From Roseomonas populi (GTDB taxonomy: Bacteria; Pseudomonadota; Alphaproteobacteria; Acetobacterales; Acetobacteraceae): a stretch of 64,000 bases of DNA. The first letter of the stretch is position 1; the number at the start of each line of letters is the position of its first letter. The stretch spans positions 1 to 64,000 of the forward strand of contig NZ_JANJOU010000022.1 of the NCBI RefSeq assembly GCF_024594815.1. The letters run 5' to 3'. Below are positions 8,647-19,073 of the stretch, one piece after another. Position numbers and translations under genes: made by a program. A model generated the notes under the pieces. It was not told the origin of the DNA. It did no database searches and worked only from the letters and a program-made list of their open reading frames with translations.

Positions 8647-9858
8647 ATGCTCGTTTCGCGGCGCCTGATCCTCGGCGCGTCCGGTACGCTCGCCCTGCCC
8701 GGCATCCTGCGCGCCCAGGGGACCGCGCCGATCCGCATCGGCGAGATCAACTCCTACACCTCCAACCCCGCCTTCACCCTGCCCTACCGCAACGCCATGC
8801 AACTGGCGGTGGAGCAGATCAACGCCAAGGGCGGCGTGCTGGGGCGGCAGCTGGAGCTGATCACGCGCGACGATGCGGGGCGGCCGCAGGACGCGGTGCG
8901 GCTGGCGGGCGAGCTGGTGAACGACCAGAAGGTGGACGTGCTGGCCGGCGCCTATCTCTCCAACGTCGGGCTGGCGCTGGGCGAGTACGCCGCGCAGAAC
9001 AAGAAGCTCTATGTCGGCGGGGAGCCGCTGACCGACTCCATGGTTTGGGAGAAGGGCAACCGCTACACCTTCCGCCTGCGCCCCAGCACCTACATGCAGG
9101 CCGCGATCCTGGCGGAGGAGGCGGCGAAGCTGCCGGCGAAGCGCTGGGCGACAGTTTCCCCGAACTACGAGTTCGGCCAGTCCGGCGTGCGGTGGTTCAA
9201 GCAGCTTCTGAGCGCCAAGCGCCCCGACGTGACCTATGTGGGCGAGCAGTGGCCGGCGCTGGGCCGCGTGGATGCGGGCGCCACGGTGCAGGCGCTGGAG
9301 GCGATGAAGCCGGACGGCATCTTCAACGTGCTGTTCGGGCCGGACCTGACGAACTTCGTGCGCCAGGGCAACACGCGCGGGCTGTTCGAGCGCCGCTCTG
9401 TCGTCTCCCTGCTGACGGGCGAGCCGGAATACCTGGACCCGCTGGGCGACGAGGCGCCGGAGGGCTGGATCGTGACGGGCTATCCCGGCGAGCAGATCGA
9501 TACCGCCGCGCACAAGGCCTATGCGGCCGACTACCGACGGCGTTTCAACGCGAAGCCGATGTGCGGTTCGCTGGTGGGCTACGCGCTGATCCAGTCCATC
9601 GCGGCCGGTGTGGCGAAGGCCGGTTCCACCGATGTGGAGAAGCTGGTGGAGGGCTTCCGCGGCGCCCGCTTCGACACGCCGGTGGGCAATTGCGAGTACC
9701 GCGCCGTGGATCACCAGGGCACGCTGGGCGTCTTCGTCGGCAAGACCGCGCTGAAGGGCAATGCGGGCGTGATGACGGACTGGCGCTACATCGACGGCAA
9801 GGACCTGCTGCCGGGCGACGACTTCGTGCGCGGGCTGCGGCCGGCCAGCGCGAACTGA
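8647..9858 (+). CDS. ABC transporter substrate-binding protein (LivJ/HAAT type)
   Basis: A 403-residue periplasmic type I binding protein of the branched-chain amino-acid family. The N-terminus SRRLILGASGTLALPG is Tat-like (twin arginine) with a cleavage region near RAQG. The mature part has the family segments IGEINSYTS, MQLAVEQINAKGGVLGRQ and YEFGQSG. Start ATG 8647 follows a GGAG site. Permease and two ATPase genes follow directly, giving a complete importer between nicX and nicA. The likely cargo is nicotinate or another pyridine compound, inferred only from this context. Confidence 0.92.
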   Translation: MLVSRRLILGASGTLALPGILRAQGTAPIRIGEINSYTSNPAFTLPYRNAMQLAVEQINAKGGVLGRQLELITRDDAGRPQDAVRLAGELVNDQKVDVLAGAYLSNVGLALGEYAAQNKKLYVGGEPLTDSMVWEKGNRYTFRLRPSTYMQAAILAEEAAKLPAKRWATVSPNYEFGQSGVRWFKQLLSAKRPDVTYVGEQWPALGRVDAGATVQALEAMKPDGIFNVLFGPDLTNFVRQGNTRGLFERRSVVSLLTGEPEYLDPLGDEAPEGWIVTGYPGEQIDTAAHKAYAADYRRRFNAKPMCGSLVGYALIQSIAAGVAKAGSTDVEKLVEGFRGARFDTPVGNCEYRAVDHQGTLGVFVGKTALKGNAGVMTDWRYIDGKDLLPGDDFVRGLRPASAN

Positions 9859-9878
9859 CGGGAACCCTCGGCGAGTCC

Positions 9879-11720
9879 ATGGACAGCATCCTTCCGCAAC
9901 TGCTGACCGGGCTCGCCGGGGCCTCGTCGCTGTTCCTTGTCGCGTCCGGGCTGACGATCATCTTCGGCGTCACCCGGATCGTGAACTTCTCCCACGGCTC
10001 CCTGATGATGCTCGGCGCCTATATCGGCTGGAGCATCCTGACGCGTCTGCCGCGCGAGCCGGAGTGGTTTGTGCTGGGGGTCCTGGCTACCGTTCTCGCC
10101 ACCGCGCTGATCGGCGTGGTGCTGGAGGTGGTGGTGCTCAGGCGCGTGTACCGGGCGCCGGAGCTGTTCCAGCTGCTGGCAACCTTCGGCGTGGTGCTGG
10201 TGCTGCAGGACGTGACGCTGTGGCTGTGGGGGCCGGTGGAGCTGCCGCTGCCGCGCGGGCGCTGGCTGCGGCAGTTCGTGGAGATCGGGGGGAGCCGCTT
10301 CCCGATGTACGACCTGATCCTGATCCTCGTCGGGCCGGTGGTGCTGGGGCTGCTCTGGCTGCTGATGAACCGGACGCGCTGGGGCACGCTGGTGCGGGCC
10401 GCCACGCTGGACCGGGAGATGGTGGCGGCGCTGGGGGTGAACCAGCGGACGCTGTTCACCGCGGTGTTCGCGCTGGGCGCGGGGCTGGCGGGGCTGGGCG
10501 GGGCGCTCTCGCTACCGAACTCCTCGGCCAATCTGAACATCGATCTTGCGATCATCACCGATGCCTTCGTGGTGGTGGTGGTGGGCGGGCTGGGGAGCCT
10601 GACGGGGGCCTTCGTGGCGAGCCTTCTCATCGGCATCCTCCAGGCCTTCGGGATCGTGCTGGTGCCGAAGATCACGCTGGTGCTGGTGTTCCTGGTGATG
10701 GCCGTGGTGCTGGTGTTCCGGCCGAACGGGCTGCTGGGGCGGCCGCAGGCGGAGGCGCGGGAGGCGACGGTGGCCGCACCCGTGATCCGTGCGGCCCCGC
10801 CGGAGCTGCGGGCGCTGGGGGTTGCGGCGCTGCTGCTGGCGATCGCGGCGCCCTTCATCGTGGGCGAGTACTACCTGACCGTGCTGACGGATGCCTGCGT
10901 GGCGATCCTGTTCGCCGTGTCCCTGCACTTCATGATGGGGCCGGGCGGGATGGCGAGCTTCGGGCACGCGGCCTGGTTCGGGATCGGCGCCTATGCGGCG
11001 GGGCTGCTGATGCAGTGGATCGGCGCGCCGATGCCGGTGGGGCTGCTGGCGGCGCCGGTGGCGGCGGGGATCGTGGCGGCGCTGTTCGGCTGGTTCGTGG
11101 TGCGGCTCTCCGGCGTGTACCTTTCCATGCTGACGCTCGCCTTCGCGCAGATCGTCTGGGCCATCTGCTTCCAGTGGGTGGATGTGACGGGCGGTGACAA
11201 CGGGCTGCTGGGGCTGGTGCGGCCGGCATGGGCGCATGATGCGCGGGTGTTCTACTGGCTGGCGCTGGCGCTTTCCGTCGGCGGGGCGCTGCTGCTGCGG
11301 CGGATGCTCTACGCGCCCTATGGCTACGCGCTGCGGGCGGCGCGGGATTCGGCGGCGCGGGCGCGGGCCATCGGGCTGGACGTGCAGTCCCTGCGGATCG
11401 TGGCGATCGTGATCGCGGGGGCGGCCTGCGGGCTCTCCGGCGCGATCTTCTCCTACGGCAAGGGCAGCATCTTCCCGACCTACATCACCATCTCCCACTC
11501 GGTGGAGGCGCTGCTGATGGTGCTGCTGGGCGGGCTGCAGACGGTGGCCGGGCCGATCATCGGGGCGCTGGTCTATACGGGGCTGGCGGATATCCTCGTG
11601 CGCTCCACCGACCTGTGGCGGCTGGTGCTGGGCGCGGTGATCGTGCTGCTGGTGGTGGCCTTTCCCGAGGGCATCGCGGGCGCCGCGCGGCGCCTGTGGC
11701 TGCGGGGGCGCGAGGCATGA
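9879..11720 (+). CDS. fused LivH-LivM branched-chain-type ABC permease
   Basis: A 613-residue protein containing both inner-membrane permeases of a HAAT importer. Residues about 1-285 are LivH-like (GLTIIFGVTRIVNFSHG near residue 25, VVGGLGSLTGA near residue 235). Residues about 310-613 are LivM-like (MMGPGGMASFGHAAWFGIGAYA near 350, LLGGLQTVAGPIIG near 550). Normally these are two genes of about 290 and 320 residues. There is no stop or restart between them, so this is a true fusion. Its TGA overlaps the ATG of the next ATPase gene (ATGA). Confidence 0.93.
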   Translation: MDSILPQLLTGLAGASSLFLVASGLTIIFGVTRIVNFSHGSLMMLGAYIGWSILTRLPREPEWFVLGVLATVLATALIGVVLEVVVLRRVYRAPELFQLLATFGVVLVLQDVTLWLWGPVELPLPRGRWLRQFVEIGGSRFPMYDLILILVGPVVLGLLWLLMNRTRWGTLVRAATLDREMVAALGVNQRTLFTAVFALGAGLAGLGGALSLPNSSANLNIDLAIITDAFVVVVVGGLGSLTGAFVASLLIGILQAFGIVLVPKITLVLVFLVMAVVLVFRPNGLLGRPQAEAREATVAAPVIRAAPPELRALGVAALLLAIAAPFIVGEYYLTVLTDACVAILFAVSLHFMMGPGGMASFGHAAWFGIGAYAAGLLMQWIGAPMPVGLLAAPVAAGIVAALFGWFVVRLSGVYLSMLTLAFAQIVWAICFQWVDVTGGDNGLLGLVRPAWAHDARVFYWLALALSVGGALLLRRMLYAPYGYALRAARDSAARARAIGLDVQSLRIVAIVIAGAACGLSGAIFSYGKGSIFPTYITISHSVEALLMVLLGGLQTVAGPIIGALVYTGLADILVRSTDLWRLVLGAVIVLLVVAFPEGIAGAARRLWLRGREA

Positions 11721-12475
11721 GCGTTCTGGTGGTGCAGGGGCTTAGCAAGTCCTTCGGCGGCGTGCAGGCGGTGGGGGATGTCTCCTTCGCCGTGTCGCCC
11801 GGGGAGATGCTGGCGCTGATCGGGCCGAACGGGGCGGGCAAGTCCACTTGCTTCAACATGGTGGGCGGGCAGTTGAACCCGGATAAGGGCTCGGTGCTGC
11901 TGGAGGGGAAGGCGATCACGGGGCTTTCGCCGCGCGCCATTTCCCGCGCGGGGGTGGGGCGGACCTTCCAGATCACCGCCACCTTCGGGTCCATGACGGT
12001 GCGGGAGAACGTGCAGATGGCGCTGCTCTCCCACCACCGGGAGATCTGGCAGTTCTGGCGGCCGGTGGCGGGGCGGCACTTGACGGAAGCGGATGCGCTG
12101 CTGGCCCAGGTGGGGCTGGAGGCGCAGGCGGAGCGGGCGACGGGCGTGCTGGCCTATGGCGACCTGAAGCGGCTGGAGCTGGCCATCGCGCTGGCGAACC
12201 GGCCCCGGCTGCTGCTGATGGACGAGCCGACGGCGGGCATGGCGCCAGTGGAGCGCGTGGGGTTGATGAAGCTGACGCGGCGGCTGGCGACGGAGCGGGG
12301 CGTGGCGGTGCTGTTCACCGAGCACGACATGGACGTGGTGTTCGACGTGTCGGACCGCATCCTCGTGCTGAACCGCGGGGTGCTGATCGCGGAGGGGGAT
12401 GGGGATTCCATCCGGGCCAACCCGGCGGTGCGGGAGATCTATCTCGGCACCGGCGCGACGAGCGGGGGGCACTGA
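11717..12475 (+). CDS. ABC transporter ATP-binding protein (LivG type)
   Basis: A 252-residue ATPase of the HAAT importer. It shows Walker A GPNGAGKST, a LivG-type signature LAYGDLKRLE in place of LSGGQ, Walker B LLLMDEPTAGM and the switch histidine in FTEHDMD. It is translationally coupled to the permease through ATGA and is followed after 2 bases by the LivF-type ATPase. Its place inside the nic cluster points to pyridine-carboxylate uptake rather than leucine uptake, but specificity lies with the binding protein. Confidence 0.93.
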   Translation: MSVLVVQGLSKSFGGVQAVGDVSFAVSPGEMLALIGPNGAGKSTCFNMVGGQLNPDKGSVLLEGKAITGLSPRAISRAGVGRTFQITATFGSMTVRENVQMALLSHHREIWQFWRPVAGRHLTEADALLAQVGLEAQAERATGVLAYGDLKRLELAIALANRPRLLLMDEPTAGMAPVERVGLMKLTRRLATERGVAVLFTEHDMDVVFDVSDRILVLNRGVLIAEGDGDSIRANPAVREIYLGTGATSGGH

Positions 12476-12477
12476 CG

Positions 12478-13182
12478 ATGCTGCTCTCGGTGCAAGGGCT
12501 GAACACGCATTACGGGCGGGCGCACATTCTGCAGGACATGGCGTTGACCATCGCCGCCGGCGAGGTGCGCGTGCTGCTGGGGCGCAACGGTGCGGGCAAG
12601 AGCACGACGATGAAGTCGGTGATCGGGCTGGTGCGGCCGAGCGCGGGGCGGATCGCCTTTGACGGGGTGGAGATCGCGGGAGAGGAGCCGCACCGGATCG
12701 CGCGGCGCGGGCTGGGCTACGTGCCGGAGGACCGGCGGGTGTTTGCCGATCTGACCGTGATGGAGAACCTGGAGGTCGGGCGCCAGGGGGCGCGGGGCGG
12801 GATGCGGGCCTGGACGCCGGAGCGGCTGTTCGAGCTGTTCCCCAATCTCGGGCGGATGCGGGACCGGCCGGGTGGGCGGATGAGCGGAGGGGAGCAGCAG
12901 ATGCTGACCATCGCGCGGACGCTGATGGGCAATCCTCGGCTGGTGCTGCTGGATGAGCCAAGCGAGGGGTTGGCGCCTGTCATCGTCGAGCAGATGGCGA
13001 ATGCCATCCTGGCGCTAAAGGGCGAGGGGCTGACGATTCTTCTCGCGGAGCAGAACCTGCACTTCGCCGGCGGCGTGGCCGACAGCGCGACGGTGGTGGA
13101 GAAGGGCCGTGTGGTGTGGTCCGGCACCATGGAGGCGCTGCGGGCGGATGAAGCGGCCCGCACCAAGTACCTCGCCGTCTGA
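12478..13182 (+). CDS. ABC transporter ATP-binding protein (LivF type)
   Basis: A 234-residue second ATPase of the HAAT importer. It has Walker A GRNGAGKST, signature MSGGEQQM, Walker B LVLLDEPSEGLAP and a LAEQN switch region, as in LivF. It starts two bases after livG and ends 12 bases before nicA, so the transporter and the nicotinate hydroxylase appear to be on one transcript. Confidence 0.93.
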   Translation: MLLSVQGLNTHYGRAHILQDMALTIAAGEVRVLLGRNGAGKSTTMKSVIGLVRPSAGRIAFDGVEIAGEEPHRIARRGLGYVPEDRRVFADLTVMENLEVGRQGARGGMRAWTPERLFELFPNLGRMRDRPGGRMSGGEQQMLTIARTLMGNPRLVLLDEPSEGLAPVIVEQMANAILALKGEGLTILLAEQNLHFAGGVADSATVVEKGRVVWSGTMEALRADEAARTKYLAV

Positions 13183-13194
13183 GGTGGCGGTGTG

Positions 13195-13671
13195 ATGGCA
13201 GCGCCCCGGGACGTCTCGCTGGAGGTGAACGGGCGGCCGGTGGTGCTGCACCTGGACCCGGACGCGCCCCTGCTGATGGTGCTGCGGAACGACCTGGAGC
13301 TGAACGGGCCGAAATACGGTTGCGGGCTGGGGGAGTGCGGGGCCTGCACGGTGCTGCTGGACGGGCGGGCGGTGCGGTCCTGCGTTCTGCCGCTCTCCCG
13401 TGCCGAGGGGCGGCGGGTGGTGACGCTGGAGGGGCTAGGCACGGTGGAGGCGCCGCATCCCGTGCAGGCGGCCTTCATCGCGGAGCAGGGCGCGCAGTGC
13501 GGCTACTGCCTGAACGGGATGATCATGACGACGGTGGCGCTGCTGGCGCGCAGGCCCGATCCGAGCGAGGCGGAGATCCGGGACGCGCTGGCGCATAACC
13601 TGTGCCGCTGCGGGACGCATGTGGAAATCCTGGCCTCGGTGCGCCGTGCGGTGGCGGAGGGCGCGGCGTGA
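13195..13671 (+). CDS. nicA: nicotinate hydroxylase small subunit, two [2Fe-2S] clusters
   Basis: A 158-residue iron-sulfur subunit of the xanthine-oxidase-family nicotinate dehydrogenase. It passes electrons from the molybdenum site to the cytochrome c part of NicB. Cys43, 48, 51 and 63 form the plant-ferredoxin-type cluster (CGLGECGACTV). Cys102, 105, 137 and 139 form the second, helical cluster (QCGYCLNGM, NLCRCGTH). ATG 13195 is preferred over the adjacent GTG 13192. Its TGA overlaps the GTG start of nicB (GTGA), giving tight 1:1 coupling. Isoquinoline oxidoreductases have similar small subunits; the nicX/nicC neighbours settle the call. Confidence 0.92.
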   Translation: MAAPRDVSLEVNGRPVVLHLDPDAPLLMVLRNDLELNGPKYGCGLGECGACTVLLDGRAVRSCVLPLSRAEGRRVVTLEGLGTVEAPHPVQAAFIAEQGAQCGYCLNGMIMTTVALLARRPDPSEAEIRDALAHNLCRCGTHVEILASVRRAVAEGAA

Positions 13672-16600
13672 CGCGAGCGCGGCAGGACCTTCCCCGGCAG
13701 GAGGTGCTGGAGCAGGAAGGGGTGCTGGCCATCACTCGCCGCCGCGCGCCGACGCCGGGGACTGAGCCGGGGGCGAATGCGCGGGACGAGGAGGATGTCT
13801 TCGTCGCCGTCTTCGACGATGGCAGCGTGGCGGCCTTCAACGGGCATGTGGACCTGGGCACGGGCATTCGCACGGCGCTGGCGCAGATCGTGGCGGAGGA
13901 GCTGGACGTTCCTCTGGACGCCGTGACGATGGTTCTCGGGCATACCGCGCGGGCGCCGGACCAGGGGCCGACCATCGCGAGCGAGACGATCCAGATCTCC
14001 GCCGTGCCGCTGCGGCAGGCGGCGGCGGAGGCGCGGCGGGCGCTGCTGGCCGTGGCTGCGGCGCGGTTGGGGACGGAGGCGCTTTCCGTGCGGGACGGGG
14101 TGGTCCTCGCGCCGGATGGGCGGGAGCTTTCCTATGCGGAGCTGCTGCGGGGCGCGCGGGAGGTGGTGCCGCTGAGCGGGACGGCGCCGCTGAAGGCGGT
14201 GGAGGATTATCGGATCGTCGGGAAGCCGGTGCCGCGGGTGGACATCCCCGTTAAGGCGACGGGCGGGCTGACCTTCGTGCACGACGTGCGGGTGCCGGGG
14301 ATGCTGCACGGGCGCGTGGTGCGGCCGCCATATTCGGGGCTGGATGTGGGGGCCTTCGTCGGGTCCAGCCTGCTCTCGGTGGATCGGGATTCGGTGGCGC
14401 ACATCCCCGGGCTGGTGGATGTGGTGGCAATCGGCGACTTCGTCGGCGTGGTGGCGGAGCGGGAGGAGGAGGCGGCGCGGGCGGCGCGCGACCTGCGGGT
14501 GGCGTGGAAGGCGTTCTCCGCGCCGGCGGGGCTGGAGGATGTGGAGCGGGCGCTGCGGGAGAATCCCTCCACGAAGCGCGTTCTGAAGGACACGGGGGAG
14601 GTAGACGCGGCGCTGGAGGGTGCTGCGAAGCGGATGCCGCGGACCTATTCCTGGCCCTATCACATGCACGGCTCCATCGGGCCGTCCTGCGCGGTGGCCG
14701 ACCTCGCGGAAGGTGTGCTGCGGGTTTGGTCGGGGTCGCAGAACCCGCACATGCTGCGGGCGGCGCTGGCGCGGCTGATGGCGCTGCCAGAGACGCGGGT
14801 GGAGATCACGCGGCTGGAGGCGGCGGGGTGCTACGGGCGCAACTGCGCGGATGATGTGTGCGGCGACGCGGCGCTGCTCTCCCGCGCCGTGGGGCGGCCG
14901 GTGCGGGTGCAGCTGACGCGGGAGCAGGAGCATCTTTGGGAGCCGAAGGGCGCGGCGCAGCTCATCGACGTGGATGGCGGGCTGGATGGCGCCGGAGGCG
15001 TGGCGGCGTATGACTTCGTCTCGCGTTACCCGTCCAATGATGCGCCGCTGCTGGGGCTGCTGCTGACGGGGGTGGTGAAGCCGGAGCCGGCGGTGCTGCA
15101 GATGGGGGATCGCACGGCGATCCCGCCCTACGACTATCCCTCCATGCGGATCGCGGTGGAGGACATGCCGCCGATCGTGCGGGCTTCCTGGATGCGGGGT
15201 GTTTCCTCCCTGCCCAGCACCTTCGCGCATGAGTCCTGGATCGACGAGTGCGCGGCGGAGGCGGGCGTCGATCCGGTGGAGTACCGGCTGCGCTACCTGC
15301 GCGATCCGCGCGCCGTCGATCTGGTAAAGGCGGTGGCGGAGCGGGCGGGGTGGGAGAAGCGGACCGGGCCGCGGATGAAAGCGGAGGGCGACGTGCTGCG
15401 CGGGCAGGGCTTCGCCTACGCGCTCTATGTCCACAGCGCCTTCCCGGGCTACGGCGCGGCCTGGGCCGCCTGGGTGGCGGAGGTGGAGGTGAACCGCCGC
15501 ACGGGCGTGGTGACGGCGACGCGGATCGTCACGGGGCATGATGCCGGGCTGATGATCAACCCGGCGGGGGTGAAGCATCAGGTCCACGGCAACGTCATCC
15601 AGGCCACCAGCCGCGCGCTGAAGGAGCGGGTGCCGTTCGAGAATGGGCTGGTGGCCGCACAGGAATGGGGCGGGTACCCCATCCTCGATTTCCGGGAGGT
15701 GCCGGAGATCGAGGTGGTGATGATGGACCGGCCGGACCAGCCTCCGCTGGGTTCGGGGGAGTCCGCATCGGTTCCCAGTGCGGCGGCCATCGCGAACGCG
15801 ATCTTCGACGCGACGGGCGTGCGCTTCCGGAAGGTGCCCTTCACCCCGGAGGTAATCCGCGAAGGGCTGCAGCCCGTGGTACAGGCGGAGGCGAAGCGGA
15901 AGCGCCGCCGCTGGTTCGCGGGGCTGGGCGGGCTGGCGGGCGGTTTGCTGGTGGCGGCGGGCGCGGCGGTGGGCTGGGCATCCGCCATGGCGCCGGTGAG
16001 GCCGCCGGGGGCGGATGTGTTCTCGGCGGCGCAGATCGAGCGCGGGCGGCTGCTGGCGGCGGTGGGGAACTGCACGGGCTGCCACACGGTGCCGGGCGGG
16101 GCGGCAAATGCGGGCGGACTGGGGCTGGAGACGGGCTTCGGGACGATCTACGCGACCAACATCACGCCAGATGTGGAGACGGGGATCGGCGCCTACTCCT
16201 TCGCGGCCTTCGAGCGCGCCATGCGGCAGGGGATCGCGCGGGATGGGCGGCATCTCTATCCGGCCTTTCCCTACACGGCCTATTCCGGGATGACGGATGA
16301 GGATCTGCTGGCGCTCTACGCCTATCTAATGGCGCAGGCGCCGGTGCGGCAGGCGGCGCCAGAGACGAGGCTGGCCTTTCCCTACAACATCCGGCCGCTG
16401 ATGGCGGGCTGGAACCTGCTGTTCCACCGGCCGGGGGTGATGCAGGCGGATCCGGCGCGCTCGGCGGAGTGGAACCGGGGGAACTACCTCGTCAACGCGC
16501 TCGGGCATTGCGGGGCGTGCCATACGCCGCGCAACGCGCTGGGGGCGGAGAAGCGGAGTGCGACCTTCGCGGGCGCGGTGGTGGAGGGGTGGGAGGCGCC

Positions 16601-17174
16601 GGCGCTGAACGCGCTCTCCCGCTCGCCCGTGCCGTGGAGCGAGGCGGAATTCTTTGACTATCTGCGGACCGGGCATTCGGCGAACCACGGCGTGGCGGCG
16701 GGGTCCATGGCGCCTGTCGTGGCGGAGCTTCAGGCGCTGCCGGACGCGGATATCCGGGCCATGGCGCATTACCTTGCCTCGCTGAACCCGGCGCCGGCCG
16801 CGGTCGATCCCGTGGCGCTGGTGGCGGCGGCTTCGGTGGCGCCCCGGCATGGGCTGAGCGAGGGCGCGCGGCTGTTCCAGGGGGCCTGCGCGGCCTGCCA
16901 CGGCGGCGGGGTGCAGGAAGGGCCGGAGGTGGCGTTGGCGCTGAACAGCAACGTCCATTCCGACCGGCCGGACAACCTGGTCCGCACCATCCTGGACGGC
17001 ATCCGCCCGGCCATCCCCGGCCATGGCGAGATGCCGGGGTTCCGGGACAGCCTGAGCGACCGGCAGGTGGCGGAGCTGGCTGGCTTCATCCGCGGGAACT
17101 TCGCGCCGGGGCGGCCGGGCTGGGGGGACCTCTCCGGCACCGTGGCGCGGCTGCGGAATGCGGCGGGGCACTGA
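13668..17174 (+). CDS. nicB: nicotinate hydroxylase large subunit: molybdopterin domain fused to membrane anchor and tri-haem cytochrome c
   Basis: An 1168-residue protein that hydroxylates nicotinate to 6-hydroxynicotinate. The molybdenum-cytosine-dinucleotide domain fills residues about 20-735, with the catalytic glutamate in GSGESA (about residue 698). A single hydrophobic segment near 748-770 is followed by three c-type haem motifs: CTGCH (802), CGACH (948) and CAACH (1074). Electrons thus go to the respiratory chain and not to NAD. The layout and length match P. putida NicB (about 1190 residues). The GTG start overlaps the nicA stop. The cytochrome part must face the periplasm, which makes export of the fusion a puzzle shared with the family. 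Confidence 0.93.
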   Translation: MTRARQDLPRQEVLEQEGVLAITRRRAPTPGTEPGANARDEEDVFVAVFDDGSVAAFNGHVDLGTGIRTALAQIVAEELDVPLDAVTMVLGHTARAPDQGPTIASETIQISAVPLRQAAAEARRALLAVAAARLGTEALSVRDGVVLAPDGRELSYAELLRGAREVVPLSGTAPLKAVEDYRIVGKPVPRVDIPVKATGGLTFVHDVRVPGMLHGRVVRPPYSGLDVGAFVGSSLLSVDRDSVAHIPGLVDVVAIGDFVGVVAEREEEAARAARDLRVAWKAFSAPAGLEDVERALRENPSTKRVLKDTGEVDAALEGAAKRMPRTYSWPYHMHGSIGPSCAVADLAEGVLRVWSGSQNPHMLRAALARLMALPETRVEITRLEAAGCYGRNCADDVCGDAALLSRAVGRPVRVQLTREQEHLWEPKGAAQLIDVDGGLDGAGGVAAYDFVSRYPSNDAPLLGLLLTGVVKPEPAVLQMGDRTAIPPYDYPSMRIAVEDMPPIVRASWMRGVSSLPSTFAHESWIDECAAEAGVDPVEYRLRYLRDPRAVDLVKAVAERAGWEKRTGPRMKAEGDVLRGQGFAYALYVHSAFPGYGAAWAAWVAEVEVNRRTGVVTATRIVTGHDAGLMINPAGVKHQVHGNVIQATSRALKERVPFENGLVAAQEWGGYPILDFREVPEIEVVMMDRPDQPPLGSGESASVPSAAAIANAIFDATGVRFRKVPFTPEVIREGLQPVVQAEAKRKRRRWFAGLGGLAGGLLVAAGAAVGWASAMAPVRPPGADVFSAAQIERGRLLAAVGNCTGCHTVPGGAANAGGLGLETGFGTIYATNITPDVETGIGAYSFAAFERAMRQGIARDGRHLYPAFPYTAYSGMTDEDLLALYAYLMAQAPVRQAAPETRLAFPYNIRPLMAGWNLLFHRPGVMQADPARSAEWNRGNYLVNALGHCGACHTPRNALGAEKRSATFAGAVVEGWEAPALNALSRSPVPWSEAEFFDYLRTGHSANHGVAAGSMAPVVAELQALPDADIRAMAHYLASLNPAPAAVDPVALVAAASVAPRHGLSEGARLFQGACAACHGGGVQEGPEVALALNSNVHSDRPDNLVRTILDGIRPAIPGHGEMPGFRDSLSDRQVAELAGFIRGNFAPGRPGWGDLSGTVARLRNAAGH

Positions 17175-17190
17175 AGATAGCGCTTTCTTC

Positions 17191-18390
<1,200 letters not shown>

Positions 18391-18392
18391 GG

Positions 18393-19073
18393 GTGCCGGC
18401 ATCGGCCACGCCGAAGCGGAGGATCGGCCGCCGCCCGGCCGATCCCGAGGGCGTTTCCACCCCGGACAACATCCTGGCCGTGGCCGAGCAGGTGTTCGCC
18501 GATCACGGCTACGTCGCTGCATCCCTGCGCGAGATCGCGGAGCGGGCGGATGTGACGCAGGCGCTGATCATCTACTACTTCGGCAGCAAGCAGGGTCTGT
18601 TCGAGACGCTGTTCAAGCGGCGCGGCCTGGAGGTCTCGAACGAGCGGCAGGCCTTGCTGGACGCGCTGCTGGCCCGGCCGGAGCCGCCGACGGTGCGGGA
18701 ACTGATCACCGCCTATCTCACCCCGCAGTTCAAGCTGCGGGGGCAGGGTTCGGATGCGGTGGCCTTCGTGCGGATGCAGGCCCGGCTGCACCATGAGCCG
18801 GACGAGCTGGCGCTGCGGCTGCGGCGGGAGGTCTATGATGCCTCCACCCGCAACTACATCGCGGCGCTGGAGCGCGCGGCGCCGGGGATCGATGCGGCGG
18901 ACGCGCACTGGCGCATGATGTTCGCGGTGGGCACCTACCTCTACATGCTCTCGGGCTTCGACCGCCTCGCGGAGGTGTCGCAGGGGCGGTACAGCACGGA
19001 GGACACGGAGGAGGTGGTGCGGCGGCTGACGGACTTCCTCGTCGGCGGGTTCACGGCGCCGTCCGGTCCGTAG
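18393..19073 (+). CDS. TetR-family transcriptional regulator of the nic cluster
   Basis: A 226-residue TetR-type regulator. The N-terminal helix-turn-helix is seen in SLREIAERADVTQALIIYYFGSKQGLFETLF (only the shape is typical; residues about 48-78). The C-terminal ligand domain is unrecognised in detail. The GTG start is 2 bases after the nicC stop, so it is co-transcribed. In P. putida a TetR-type protein, NicS, controls nicAB, and this may be its counterpart. Two TAACTG-N6-CAGTTA palindromes in the cluster are its likely targets. Its 3' end overlaps the convergent oxidase gene by 23 bases. Confidence 0.9.
   Translation: MPASATPKRRIGRRPADPEGVSTPDNILAVAEQVFADHGYVAASLREIAERADVTQALIIYYFGSKQGLFETLFKRRGLEVSNERQALLDALLARPEPPTVRELITAYLTPQFKLRGQGSDAVAFVRMQARLHHEPDELALRLRREVYDASTRNYIAALERAAPGIDAADAHWRMMFAVGTYLYMLSGFDRLAEVSQGRYSTEDTEEVVRRLTDFLVGGFTAPSGP

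Noticed and set aside
13503-16253. A 916-codon reverse-strand open frame inside nicA-nicB
   Set aside because: It is opposite a well-supported molybdenum hydroxylase and shows no motifs, only Arg/His/Pro-rich sequence.
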